Positions 13,020 to 19,449 of a stretch of 21,421 bases of DNA are shown here, in pieces. Position 1 is the first letter of the stretch, and every line of letters starts with the position of its first letter. Position numbers and translations under genes: made by a program. Origin of the DNA: UM-FILTER-39-64 sp964367055 (GTDB lineage: Bacteria > Patescibacteriota > Minisyncoccia > UBA6257 > UBA9933); NCBI GenBank assembly GCA_964367055.1, contig CAYIWD010000010.1, positions 1 to 21,421 of the forward strand, read 5' to 3'. The notes beneath the pieces were generated by a model. The model was not told the origin of the DNA. It worked only from the letters and a program-made list of their open reading frames with translations, and searched no databases.

Positions 13020-14672
13020 TTATAATTTATCTGGCGCTATATTATAGTAATTTAATATAAATTGCGTCAAGTCGTGAAAAGCCGGAACCACTGATTGGCC
13101 AGCTAAAGGCGCGCCATATGGCTTATCTAATTTTATTAAAACAATAAATTTAGGACTGCTGGCAGGGGCAAAACCGACGTAAGTATTAATAACCTGGTCT
13201 GTATAGCCCTTACCGCCAAAATTCGGCACAAAAGCAGTACCGGTTTTCCCAGCGATTGAATAATTGGGAATTGCCGCAATGACATTTTTTTCCACCGCGG
13301 AAACCATCATTTTAGTAACTGCTTTGGCCGTGGCTTGTGAAATTACCCTTTTTATAACCTGCGGCTTGTCATCGCTTAAAATAATCGGCTTCATCAAAGT
13401 TCCGCCATTAGCGATTGCCGAGATAGCACTTATCAACTCAATGGGTGTTACTGCCACGCCTTGTCCATAAGCAGCAGTGGCGAAATCAATATCTTGTCCT
13501 TTTTTTAAATTATTTATATTTCCTTTGACTTCTCCAGGCAAAGCAATGTTTGTCAGCTGGCTAAAACCGAATTTTACTAAATAGTTATAAAAAATGTCAG
13601 GACCAGTTTGCCTCTCGGCAAAAACCGCGCCAGTGTTAATTGAGTGTTCAATTACATTGGTCATTGTAACCCTGCCGTAAGGACCATGTGTTGTATAATC
13701 CCAATTCGTGATTGTCATATTATTAGCGGTGAAAGAACCCGTGTCAGTATAAGTCGTATCCGGAGTGATTTTTCCGGAATCAATGCCAGCCGCCATGGTA
13801 ATCAGCTTAAAAACAGAGCCAGGTTCATAAACTGCCTGAACTGCCGGATTAAGAAAATTGGCGATATTGGACTTTGAATAATTATTAGGGTCAAAGTTAG
13901 GAAAACTTCCCATTGCCAAAATTTTTCCAGTTGCTGGTTCTTCAACAATTACCGAGCCAGCTTCTGCGCCATATTGTTCAACGAGTTTTTTTACGGTTCT
14001 TTCTGCTTCGGCTTGAATATTCTGGTCTATGGTCAGGGTCAAATCATCTCCGGGTTGAGGCGGAATAACTCTGCCATTTTCCACTTTGCCGTCTTTTCCA
14101 GAAAGCAAATCATTAAAATATAATTCTGCGCCGTAGCGGCCGGTTTCCGCGCCTTGCGATGAATCAACAAACCCCAAAAGATGAGACGAAATGCCGTTAA
14201 ATGGATAAAAACGTAAAAGATGGTCGCTAATATAAACTCCTTTTAAATTTAATTTTTTAATTTCATTAATTTGTTCAGTTGATGCCTTACTAACTAATAA
14301 TTCATAAGAATCGTTTTGTTTGCTTATTTTTTTTTGTAATTGATCAGTCGCAATATTAATAATGGGAGAAAGTTTTTTAGCGAGCGTTTCAATCGACTCG
14401 CCGGATTTTTGTATTTCTTGTTGCACTTCTTTTGGGTCGGCGTAAATCATAGGAAAATCTTTGTCAAAAGCGGCCGGAACAAAAGCGTTATTTTTGTCAG
14501 TAAAATAAATATCGCCTCTCGGCGCTTGTAAAACCCCACTAGCTTCTTCTTGCGCTTCAACTTTACTTAAATAATAAGTGCTTTTTTGTATTTGAAGATT
14601 ATAAAGACAAAAAATTAAAAATAAATAAAGCGCGCCAAAAGCAAAAATCAAACTTTTAATTCGCCACTTCAT
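13020..14672 (-). CDS. ftsI: Septal peptidoglycan transpeptidase FtsI (class B PBP)
   Basis: This 550-residue protein has one N-terminal membrane helix (about 7-27), a dimerisation/pedestal domain beginning at APRGDIYF (50-57) and a transpeptidase domain with Ser286-X2-Lys289 (EPGSVFKLIT), Ser344-Ile-Asn346 (EHSINTGAVF) and Lys476-Thr-Gly (AGKTGTA). All catalytic motifs are intact, so it should cross-link septal peptidoglycan on the outer face of the membrane. Its position between the FtsL-like gene and murF identifies it as FtsI/PBP3 rather than an elongation PBP2. No PASTA domains are visible. It is 15 nt downstream of ftsL. Confidence 0.95.
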   Translation of the reverse strand: MKWRIKSLIFAFGALYLFLIFCLYNLQIQKSTYYLSKVEAQEEASGVLQAPRGDIYFTDKNNAFVPAAFDKDFPMIYADPKEVQQEIQKSGESIETLAKKLSPIINIATDQLQKKISKQNDSYELLVSKASTEQINEIKKLNLKGVYISDHLLRFYPFNGISSHLLGFVDSSQGAETGRYGAELYFNDLLSGKDGKVENGRVIPPQPGDDLTLTIDQNIQAEAERTVKKLVEQYGAEAGSVIVEEPATGKILAMGSFPNFDPNNYSKSNIANFLNPAVQAVYEPGSVFKLITMAAGIDSGKITPDTTYTDTGSFTANNMTITNWDYTTHGPYGRVTMTNVIEHSINTGAVFAERQTGPDIFYNYLVKFGFSQLTNIALPGEVKGNINNLKKGQDIDFATAAYGQGVAVTPIELISAISAIANGGTLMKPIILSDDKPQVIKRVISQATAKAVTKMMVSAVEKNVIAAIPNYSIAGKTGTAFVPNFGGKGYTDQVINTYVGFAPASSPKFIVLIKLDKPYGAPLAGQSVVPAFHDLTQFILNYYNIAPDKL

Positions 14673-14673
14673 T

Positions 14674-14704
14674 TTAACTAATAACCACTAGTCATTAGCC
14701 ACTA
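14674..14704. repeat. TAGTGGCTA-type degenerate repeat at the ftsL-ftsI junction
   Basis: On the coding strand CTAGTGGCTAATGACTAGTG and the following TTATTAG are variants of the unit also seen near rplU. They encode the last residues VAND and the TAG stop of the ftsL-like gene and fill the gap to ftsI. Confidence 0.8.
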
Positions 14705-14996
14705 GCGGTTTGTTTTTAACGTACTCCGGATTTTTATCTATAATCAGCGACTGGGAATTGGTTGAGGACGAAATAGTGTTTGTGTCTGTAAGGTTATAAA
14801 GTTTATCTTTCAATTCGGCGTTATAAACTTCGGTTTTACGCAAAGTGTTCTCTTGGCTTACCACTTCGTGGCGGAAATTCACTAATTGATTATATAAAAA
14901 TATTCCCCAAATAGCGACCGCTAAACTGCTGACTATAAAAATTGAAATGAGAAAATTTGTTTTATAATTATTTTTATGAGGTTGAATGATGGTCAT
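14688..14996 (-). CDS. ftsL: FtsL-like cell division protein
   Basis: This 102-residue bitopic protein has a membrane helix at about 14-36 followed by a coiled-coil stretch (about 38-68, QLVNFRHEVVSQENTLRKTE) and a Ser/Thr/Asn-rich tail. FtsL proteins are poorly conserved, so the call rests on this topology and on its position between rsmH and ftsI, the normal ftsL site. It would pair with the FtsB/DivIC-like protein encoded at 7922-8182 to regulate FtsI/FtsW. Its last residues are encoded by a tandem repeat. Confidence 0.8.
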   Translation of the reverse strand: MTIIQPHKNNYKTNFLISIFIVSSLAVAIWGIFLYNQLVNFRHEVVSQENTLRKTEVYNAELKDKLYNLTDTNTISSSTNSQSLIIDKNPEYVKNKPLVAND

Positions 14997-15000
14997 TGTT

Positions 15001-15057
15001 GAGTAGATAGTATTAAGTATTAAGTAGTAAGTATTTTATCACTTGCTACTTGCTACT
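15001..15057. repeat. AGTA(T/G)TAAGTA-type degenerate tandem repeat at the rsmH 3' end
   Basis: Imperfect units such as AGTATTAAGTA, AGTAGTAAGTA and CTTGCTA fill the gap between rsmH and ftsL. The last rsmH codons (VASSK) and its TGA stop are encoded by the array. Confidence 0.8.
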
Positions 15058-15947
15058 AAATATAAAACCCTTAGCTTTGCCGACCTTGAGCGAGGATTTA
15101 TTTGAATTTCTTCTCCGCTTGGCCTGATCGGTTTTTTCGTTAAAATTTGCGCTTTTCCTTGGTTTTTTAGGTCTCGGAAATAGTTTTTTACCAAGCGATC
15201 TTCTAATGAATGAAATGAAATTATAGCTACGCGACCTTTTATTATTTTATCTATGTTTTTTAATAGTTTTTCTAAATTTCCCAATTCGTCATTGACGTAA
15301 ATCCGCAAGGCCTGAAAAACTCGGGTAGCGGGGTGAATTCTGTCTTTTCCGCCTCCAATTATTTCCACTAAATCAAACGTGGTCTTAATTGATTTCCTTT
15401 TTCTTTCCGTTATAATTTTTTTGGCGATTTGCCGCGAATATCTTTCCTCGCCGTATTTGTAAAAAATTTCCGCTAAATCTTTTTCACTAAAACTACTTAC
15501 AACTTCTCCTGCCGTCATTTTTGTCTTTGTGTTATACCTCATATCCAGCGGCTCGTTTTTCAAAAAACTGAATCCTCTGCCCGACTGTAAGTGTTCCGAA
15601 GAAAATCCCAAATCTAGAAGCAGGCCATCGGCCTTGCCAAGTTTTTCCCATTCCAAGATTTCCGGCAAATCGGCGTAATTGCCGTGTATCAAAATTAAAT
15701 TTTGCTTGATACTAGATACTGGATACTTGATACTAGCCAAAATTTTTGATTCGGCAATCTTTAAGTTGTTTCCATCTAAATCCAAACCAAGTAATTTTCC
15801 ACCTGGTAAAATCTTTTCAAAAATTTTGACTGCGTGTCCCCCGCTTCCCAATGTGCCATCTATAAAGAATTCACCCGGCTGTGGATTTAAAATTTCAATA
15901 ACTTCTTTTAAAAGAACGGGCATGTGCATTTTAAATTCCCAACTCAC
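15039..15947 (-). CDS. rsmH: 16S rRNA (cytosine-1402-N4)-methyltransferase RsmH
   Basis: This enzyme methylates C1402 of 16S rRNA using SAM. The motifs present are PVLLKEVIEIL near the start, the SAM loop FIDGTLGSGGHA, LGLDLDGN, LDLGFSSEHLQSGRGFSF, PLDMRYN, HPATRVFQALRI, VAIISFHSLEDR and the C-terminal KPIRPSGEEI/NPRSRSAKLRVL. The listed start is a GTG overlapping mraZ by 17 bp, with GGAG 7 nt upstream. An ATG at 15929, one base after the mraZ stop, or the next ATG (15923) would also fit the family start H-x-P-V-L-L. A GATACTT repeat adds ASIKYPVSSIKQN in the variable loop before ILIHGNYADL. Confidence 0.95.
   Translation of the reverse strand: MSWEFKMHMPVLLKEVIEILNPQPGEFFIDGTLGSGGHAVKIFEKILPGGKLLGLDLDGNNLKIAESKILASIKYPVSSIKQNLILIHGNYADLPEILEWEKLGKADGLLLDLGFSSEHLQSGRGFSFLKNEPLDMRYNTKTKMTAGEVVSSFSEKDLAEIFYKYGEERYSRQIAKKIITERKRKSIKTTFDLVEIIGGGKDRIHPATRVFQALRIYVNDELGNLEKLLKNIDKIIKGRVAIISFHSLEDRLVKNYFRDLKNQGKAQILTKKPIRPSGEEIQINPRSRSAKLRVLYLVASSK
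15705..15735. repeat. GATACTT degenerate tandem repeat inside rsmH
   Basis: This is the same TACTTGATACT unit as in pgk (4645-4678) and it is read in the same frame, giving SIKYPVSSIK here and SSIKYKVSSS there. It lies in a loop between the AESKIL helix and the HGNY motif. Confidence 0.8.
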
Positions 15948-16362
15948 CTAACTTCTCCGCTATCTCATCTGACTGACTTTCGGTTTTTGTTTTATATTGC
16001 TTCCACGCTTCGCTATCCCAGATTTCAATTCTGTTATACAATCCAGCCACTATGGTTTGTTTTTTTAATCCAGCATATTCTCTCAAATAATCCGGAATTA
16101 AAATTCTTCCTTGTTTATCAAGCTCCACATCCGTAGCGCCAGCTAACATTAATCTTACGAACGCCCGCGAATTCGCTTGCGCCAAAGGCAAAGCAATTAA
16201 TTTTTGCGCCAATGTTTCCCACTCTTTAGAATCAAAAACAAAAAGACAATGGTCTAGGCCCCTTGTAATAATCGCGCCAGCAGTTAATTTAGTCCTGAAC
16301 TTTGCCGGTATAGCCATTCTGCCTTTTACATCTAAATTGTGAGAAAATTCTCCGATAAACAT
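15931..16362 (-). CDS. mraZ: MraZ, regulator of the dcw operon
   Basis: This 143-residue protein is of standard length. It contains two SpoVT-AbrB-like half-barrels: HNLDVKGRMAIPAKFR at 8-23 and VELDKQGRILIPDYLR at about 79-94. In other bacteria MraZ forms a ring that binds short direct repeats upstream of its own operon and represses it. The candidate boxes here are at 16621-16645. It is the first gene of the cluster and overlaps rsmH slightly. The 258-bp stretch between the boxes and the ATG is occupied by a foldable leader. No Shine-Dalgarno is obvious before the ATG. Confidence 0.95.
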   Translation of the reverse strand: MFIGEFSHNLDVKGRMAIPAKFRTKLTAGAIITRGLDHCLFVFDSKEWETLAQKLIALPLAQANSRAFVRLMLAGATDVELDKQGRILIPDYLREYAGLKKQTIVAGLYNRIEIWDSEAWKQYKTKTESQSDEIAEKLGELGI

Positions 16363-16426
16363 TTTAACTTTTTGATTTATTAGCTTGTTAGTTTTTCATT
16401 TTATTTTCCAAACAACATGTAGGAAT

Positions 16427-16602
16427 GGATAACTCTTTAATAGCGAGGCAAGTTGTTTGAAAAAAGTGTCTCGCAGGCCGAGCGGGCATGGTCTCCCCGA
16501 CCTCGGTCGGGGAGGAGCGAGGCCGAGAGTAAGCGGTGATTTTCTCGTTGGGAAAATCAACCGCGTCTTTTAGAAAATAACTTGCCGAGCTAAGAGTTAT
16601 CC
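16427..16602 (-). other. Candidate structured leader RNA of the mraZ operon
   Basis: Two long outer stems pair 16427-16437 with 16592-16602 (11 bp) and 16447-16458 with 16575-16586 (12 positions; one is G-U on the plus strand but a C-A mismatch on the minus strand). Inside are two hairpins. The first is TCTC...GGCC/GGCC-GAGA (469-479 with 521-528 of the 16-kb block) topped by a CTCCCCGAC/GTCGGGGAG stem at 16493-16514. The second is GCGGT-GATTTTC/GAAAATC-A-ACCGC at 16533-16564. The region lies between the candidate mraZ promoter and the mraZ ATG. It matches no RNA family I know. The strand is uncertain: position suggests the minus strand, while the G-U pair favours the plus strand. Confidence 0.45.
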
Positions 16603-16620
16603 CCCGAAAACACTACTTAT

Positions 16621-16645
16621 CCCCATACTTATCCACTTTTCCCCA
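16621..16645 (-). promoter_or_regulatory. MraZ-box-like direct repeats
   Basis: On the minus strand TGGGG (16645-16641), TGGAT (16635-16631) and TGGGG (16625-16621) recur every 10 bp. With their flanks, two of the three read AAAGTGG plus 3 bases. This fits both the TGGGN5 repeats bound by E. coli MraZ and the AAAGTG(G/T) repeats bound by Mycoplasma MraZ. They lie just downstream of a candidate -10. Read on the other strand, the same bases give TTATCC(A/C)C strings that resemble weak DnaA boxes. Confidence 0.65.
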
Positions 16646-16655
16646 CTTTTATTTA

Positions 16656-16685
16656 ATAATGCTTTATTTAAGGCACTCTCGTCAA
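16656..16685 (-). promoter_or_regulatory. Candidate promoter of the mraZ (dcw) operon
   Basis: On the minus strand TTGACG (16685-16680) is followed after 18 bp by CATTAT (16661-16656). The predicted start, about 16649, falls at the upstream edge of the MraZ-box-like repeats, a position suited to repression. The transcript would have a leader of about 285 nt. Confidence 0.45.
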
Positions 16686-16778
16686 CACCTTAAATTTAGT
16701 CGAAGCCAAAATTCAAAACCCTGTATTTAAGCCATTTTTTAATTTTTAGGTTAAAATTTATGCACATTTTATTAACAT

Positions 16779-16817
16779 ACGCTGATTCACGCTGATTTGA
16801 AGCTGATTTACGCTAAT
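16779..16817. repeat. ACGCTGATT-type degenerate tandem repeat
   Basis: Four imperfect units, ACGCTGATTC, ACGCTGATTTGA, AGCTGATTT and ACGCTAAT, stand head to tail between the mraZ promoter region and the terminator of the accessory cassette. There is no gene in 16363-16875. That stretch holds the leader, the MraZ boxes, the promoter, this repeat and the terminator. Confidence 0.75.
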
Positions 16818-16821
16818 GATG

Positions 16822-16852
16822 AAAAAAAAATCACCGCGTAGGCAGGCGGTGA
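16822..16852 (-). terminator. Rho-independent terminator of the accessory cassette
   Basis: On the minus strand TCACCGC and GCGGTGA pair perfectly around an 8-nt loop and are followed by nine T residues. It lies 24 bp past the stop of the DUF4145 gene. The loop sequence contains the GTAGGCAGG core also seen at 10023-10042. Confidence 0.9.
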
Positions 16853-16875
16853 CTTTCAATTGGAGGTTAAAATTG

Positions 16876-17448
16876 TTAATTATTAATTGATTCTGAGTTT
16901 GGCGCTAATTTATTTACATTAGCTGGAAATTCATAAATTATTTTTAACAGCATTTCTATAAAAGATAAAAGATTTTTTGCGTCATCTTCTATCATAATTG
17001 CTATTTCATGATTTGCTTCATTACCTTTCGTTCTAATATAATCTACCCACCCTTTTGCGTCTGGTGGAATATAATTTTTATTTGATAGATATTCCACGTA
17101 TTCAATAAAATTTTTATTTTCTGGCGCACCTTTTGATACAGCAATATGCATAAGAATTTTCCTACAGCAGAGAACAACGGCAGTAAAAGAATTAGTCGAA
17201 AAAGATCTTCTGGCTTCACTATATAGCATATTAATTTTTTCGTCATCTATATTTTTTACATCACCGCCATATAAGGTTCCTGGCGTTTGTTTTCCTAATT
17301 CGTCAAAAAAAGTTGCCTTTTCGCACTGATGGCAAATAAATACAAATCTTCTTTGCCCTGTATGCGAATGCTGGGCAGAATAACCTTTTTCAGAGGCTAA
17401 AGGATTACCACAATAACCACAGATATAATTTTGAGAAGCTAGAGTCAA
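16876..17448 (-). CDS. DUF4145-family protein with N-terminal zinc ribbon
   Basis: This 190-residue protein has an N-terminal zinc ribbon (Cys10-X2-Cys13 ... Cys39-X2-Cys42) and a helical DUF4145-like domain. The domain shows EARRSFSTNSFTAVVLCCRKIL (77-98), the turn NYIPPDAKGWVDYIR and the conserved GNEANHE (142-148). DUF4145 proteins often occur in restriction-modification and other defence loci, but their activity is not established. It is the last gene of the AT-rich cassette, 93 bp beyond the 112-residue gene, and is followed by a terminator. The 17449-17541 gap shows nothing distinctive. Confidence 0.8.
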   Translation of the reverse strand: MTLASQNYICGYCGNPLASEKGYSAQHSHTGQRRFVFICHQCEKATFFDELGKQTPGTLYGGDVKNIDDEKINMLYSEARRSFSTNSFTAVVLCCRKILMHIAVSKGAPENKNFIEYVEYLSNKNYIPPDAKGWVDYIRTKGNEANHEIAIMIEDDAKNLLSFIEMLLKIIYEFPANVNKLAPNSESINN

Positions 17449-17541
17449 TATATTTTGCCAGTTGTAATTTATACCTTTTAATTTCCTAAATTATCGGGTT
17501 TTTATTAAATTTAGTCAAATTATAAAATTTTTACCTCAAAA

Positions 17542-17880
17542 TTATTTTGTTTTACCTCTCTTCTTTAATTGGAAATTTTCCCACTCTCCGCATCGCCTAT
17601 CCTCATCTAATTTTTTCTCAATATAATTACGACTATTTACATCAGATAGAAACCCAACTGCTTTTTTGAAAAGTAGATTACTTTGTCTTTTTAAAATAAT
17701 CCATTGAGATTCTGAAACTTTTTTATCATCTACACTGATATCAAATTCAGATAAAACCGCATTAAGATTGTTAATAAACGAAAACCTTAAAGAAGCAGAA
17801 TGTAATGCTTTAATGTAAAATTTTATTCCATCTGCTATTATGTAAAAATTGTAATTTTGCCCTTTGATGATAGTTTTCAT
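17542..17880 (-). CDS. Unknown protein of the restriction cassette
   Basis: I do not recognise this 112-residue soluble protein. It begins with a beta-rich part (MKTIIKGQNYNFYIIADGIKFYI) and continues as mostly helical sequence with a basic end (LKKRGKTK). No Cys clusters, membrane segments or catalytic motifs are evident. Its ATG overlaps the stop of the putative restriction-enzyme gene by four bases (ATGA), so the two are translated together and probably work together, for example as a specificity or control subunit. That role is inference from position only. Confidence 0.6.
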   Translation of the reverse strand: MKTIIKGQNYNFYIIADGIKFYIKALHSASLRFSFINNLNAVLSEFDISVDDKKVSESQWIILKRQSNLLFKKAVGFLSDVNSRNYIEKKLDEDRRCGEWENFQLKKRGKTK

Positions 17881-18788
17881 ATAACGCTTGCGTATTCTCG
17901 CCTAAATTCCTCATAAACTATCCTTAAAATTTTCTCTCTATCTTCGCTATCTTGAAATTGTTGAGCCAGATGGAGTAAATTCTGTTTATCTATGGACTGC
18001 ACTTTCATATCAACAAGATATTTTTTAATTTCTTGACTAATGTCGTCAATAATCAAAATAACTTTGCCGTCAACTAGTCTTTCTTTATCAAAATTAGATT
18101 TTAATTCCGCGTAAATATTCTTAGCGGCATTCATATTAGAAACTCGCAATTTTTTAATCTGATACACAACGCCGAAATTGGTTGATAAATCAACGCCCGC
18201 ATCGTGCGACGATGTTCTGGTGTCTCTGTAGATTTTACAAGCAAACTTTTCTAAATGCACTTTAATAATAGCAAAGCCAAAAATTTCAAAATTAGAGGCA
18301 TTTTTATCAATATGGTTTTTAATAATTTCTACAAACTCGTCGGGATTAGATGATATTTTTACTCTTTCATTGTGTTGAGCGAGTTTAGTTATAATTCCCA
18401 ATTTATCATCAATAAATACTTTAATTCTTTCTGGTAGCCATACTGAAAGTTCGCGTGCACAATCTTTATATAAAGGATTAAGTTGATATTTTTTATTGCC
18501 AATTACTTTTATAACCTTATGTTGCGGCAAATTTCTGGAGGAATATGCGTCATAATAGACACCGCCTATGTGAAGGTCATGCCCAAGATATTTTTTCAAC
18601 TCTTGTACTGTTTTTTGGTAGATACTCCTAATTTCCAAATCAGTAAAAACATCGCGATTTGTTTGAAGAAATGATTTGACTATCCCCAATGTTATAATTG
18701 GAAAAAGAATTTTTGTTTGCGATCTCTTGAGCATACGCTCAATAGCATCTTTAACAACAACTGGAATTTTTGAATTATTTTTGCTCAT
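17877..18788 (-). CDS. Putative type II restriction endonuclease (PD-(D/E)XK type)
   Basis: This 303-residue protein has a segment SSHDAGVDLSTNFGVVYQIKKL at about 193-214. Asp200 and the Q-I-K (210-212) resemble a PD-(D/E)XK nuclease core in which Gln replaces Glu, as in some restriction enzymes. The DAGVD...YQ(I/V)KK wording is reminiscent of HaeII-type enzymes, but I cannot confirm that. The N-terminal half is helical and could bind DNA. It directly follows a DNA methyltransferase gene with an ATGA overlap and overlaps the next gene the same way, a typical R-M arrangement. A non-restriction nuclease role remains possible. Composition is AT-rich compared with the dcw genes. Confidence 0.65.
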   Translation of the reverse strand: MSKNNSKIPVVVKDAIERMLKRSQTKILFPIITLGIVKSFLQTNRDVFTDLEIRSIYQKTVQELKKYLGHDLHIGGVYYDAYSSRNLPQHKVIKVIGNKKYQLNPLYKDCARELSVWLPERIKVFIDDKLGIITKLAQHNERVKISSNPDEFVEIIKNHIDKNASNFEIFGFAIIKVHLEKFACKIYRDTRTSSHDAGVDLSTNFGVVYQIKKLRVSNMNAAKNIYAELKSNFDKERLVDGKVILIIDDISQEIKKYLVDMKVQSIDKQNLLHLAQQFQDSEDREKILRIVYEEFRREYASVI

Positions 18789-19198
18789 AAATTATCAGGA
18801 TAAAAGTACATAGGATAAGGATTTTGAAGCATTACTCCGCTACGGCGGCTAATTCTCAAATAGCCGTCTGGTTTTTTCCAAATAATCCTATCTCTATATC
18901 TAAAACCAGCATTCTGAAAAATTTTTGTTGCGTCAGCGACAATGGGATATTTTTCGCCATCTATTAACATATCATCAATATTCAAAACCGCAATTCTGCC
19001 ATCTTGTAAAACTCTAAAAGTTTCTTGGGCGAATCTTTTCAATACACCGAGATATTGCCCATAATTTTTGAATAATCCTTTATAGTCAAAGGGCGCATTA
19101 AAATATGGCGGAGAGGTAATCATCAAATGGATACTTCTATCGGAAATTTCATCCATATACATACAATTTCCAATTATTAGTTTGTGAATTGTTGCCAT
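18785..19198 (-). CDS. Truncated N4/N6 DNA methyltransferase (SPPY type)
   Basis: The 137 residues match the N-terminal part of a beta-class amino-methyltransferase: start MATIHKLIIGNCMYM, catalytic motif IV TSPPYFN (28-34), a GRIAVLNIDDM strand (67-77) and DRIIWKKPDGY (103-113). The ORF ends at YPMYFYPDNL. The target-recognition region and the C-terminal motifs X and I (FxGxG, the SAM site), needed in this class and normally giving some 280-320 residues, are missing. They are not found in another frame nearby. As read, it should not be able to methylate DNA. The stop overlaps the nuclease start (ATGA), so the truncation looks settled rather than a fresh frameshift. Confidence 0.8.
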   Translation of the reverse strand: MATIHKLIIGNCMYMDEISDRSIHLMITSPPYFNAPFDYKGLFKNYGQYLGVLKRFAQETFRVLQDGRIAVLNIDDMLIDGEKYPIVADATKIFQNAGFRYRDRIIWKKPDGYLRISRRSGVMLQNPYPMYFYPDNL

Positions 19199-19211
19199 AA
19201 AATATTATAAA

Positions 19212-19412
19212 TTATACATACCACAACTGAAATTCCGGATAGGTTTCGTAATTGTAAAAATCCAAATCCTTATCGTCTTCCCAAACAAGTTCTGTAAAAT
19301 TATCTAAATCCTCGCTGTAGCCGCGGCAAACGACCAAAATGCGATGCGAAAGCTGATACGGTATCAATTTTAAAATTGTTTTTGCCAAAAACGGCGAAAG
19401 ATTAATAGCCAT
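19212..19412 (-). CDS. Small unknown protein upstream of the methyltransferase fragment
   Basis: I do not recognise this 66-residue protein. The N-terminal third is helical and hydrophobic (INLSPFLAKTILKLIPYQL) and the C-terminal half is strongly acidic and aromatic (ELVWEDDKDLDFYNYETYPEF). It does not contain the methyltransferase motifs that are missing downstream. AAGGA lies about 8 nt before the ATG, a good ribosome-binding site. It is 13 nt from the next gene and is the first gene of the cassette. An acidic tail could suit a DNA mimic or an inhibitor, which is speculation. Confidence 0.5.
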   Translation of the reverse strand: MAINLSPFLAKTILKLIPYQLSHRILVVCRGYSEDLDNFTELVWEDDKDLDFYNYETYPEFQLWYV

Positions 19413-19449
19413 ATTTTATATCCTTAATCTACCAAATTTTACCCATTTT

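Noticed and set aside
16427..16602. 6S RNA or SRP RNA
   Set aside because: The length suits 6S RNA, but the structure has two internal hairpins rather than one bulged rod. The conserved SRP tetraloop region is absent.
16598..16650. Cluster of TTATCC(A/C)C strings that could be DnaA boxes of a replication origin
   Set aside because: No dnaA or dnaN is near and the matches to TTATCCACA are imperfect. The 10-bp periodicity of TGG(G/A) on the other strand next to mraZ is better explained by MraZ boxes.
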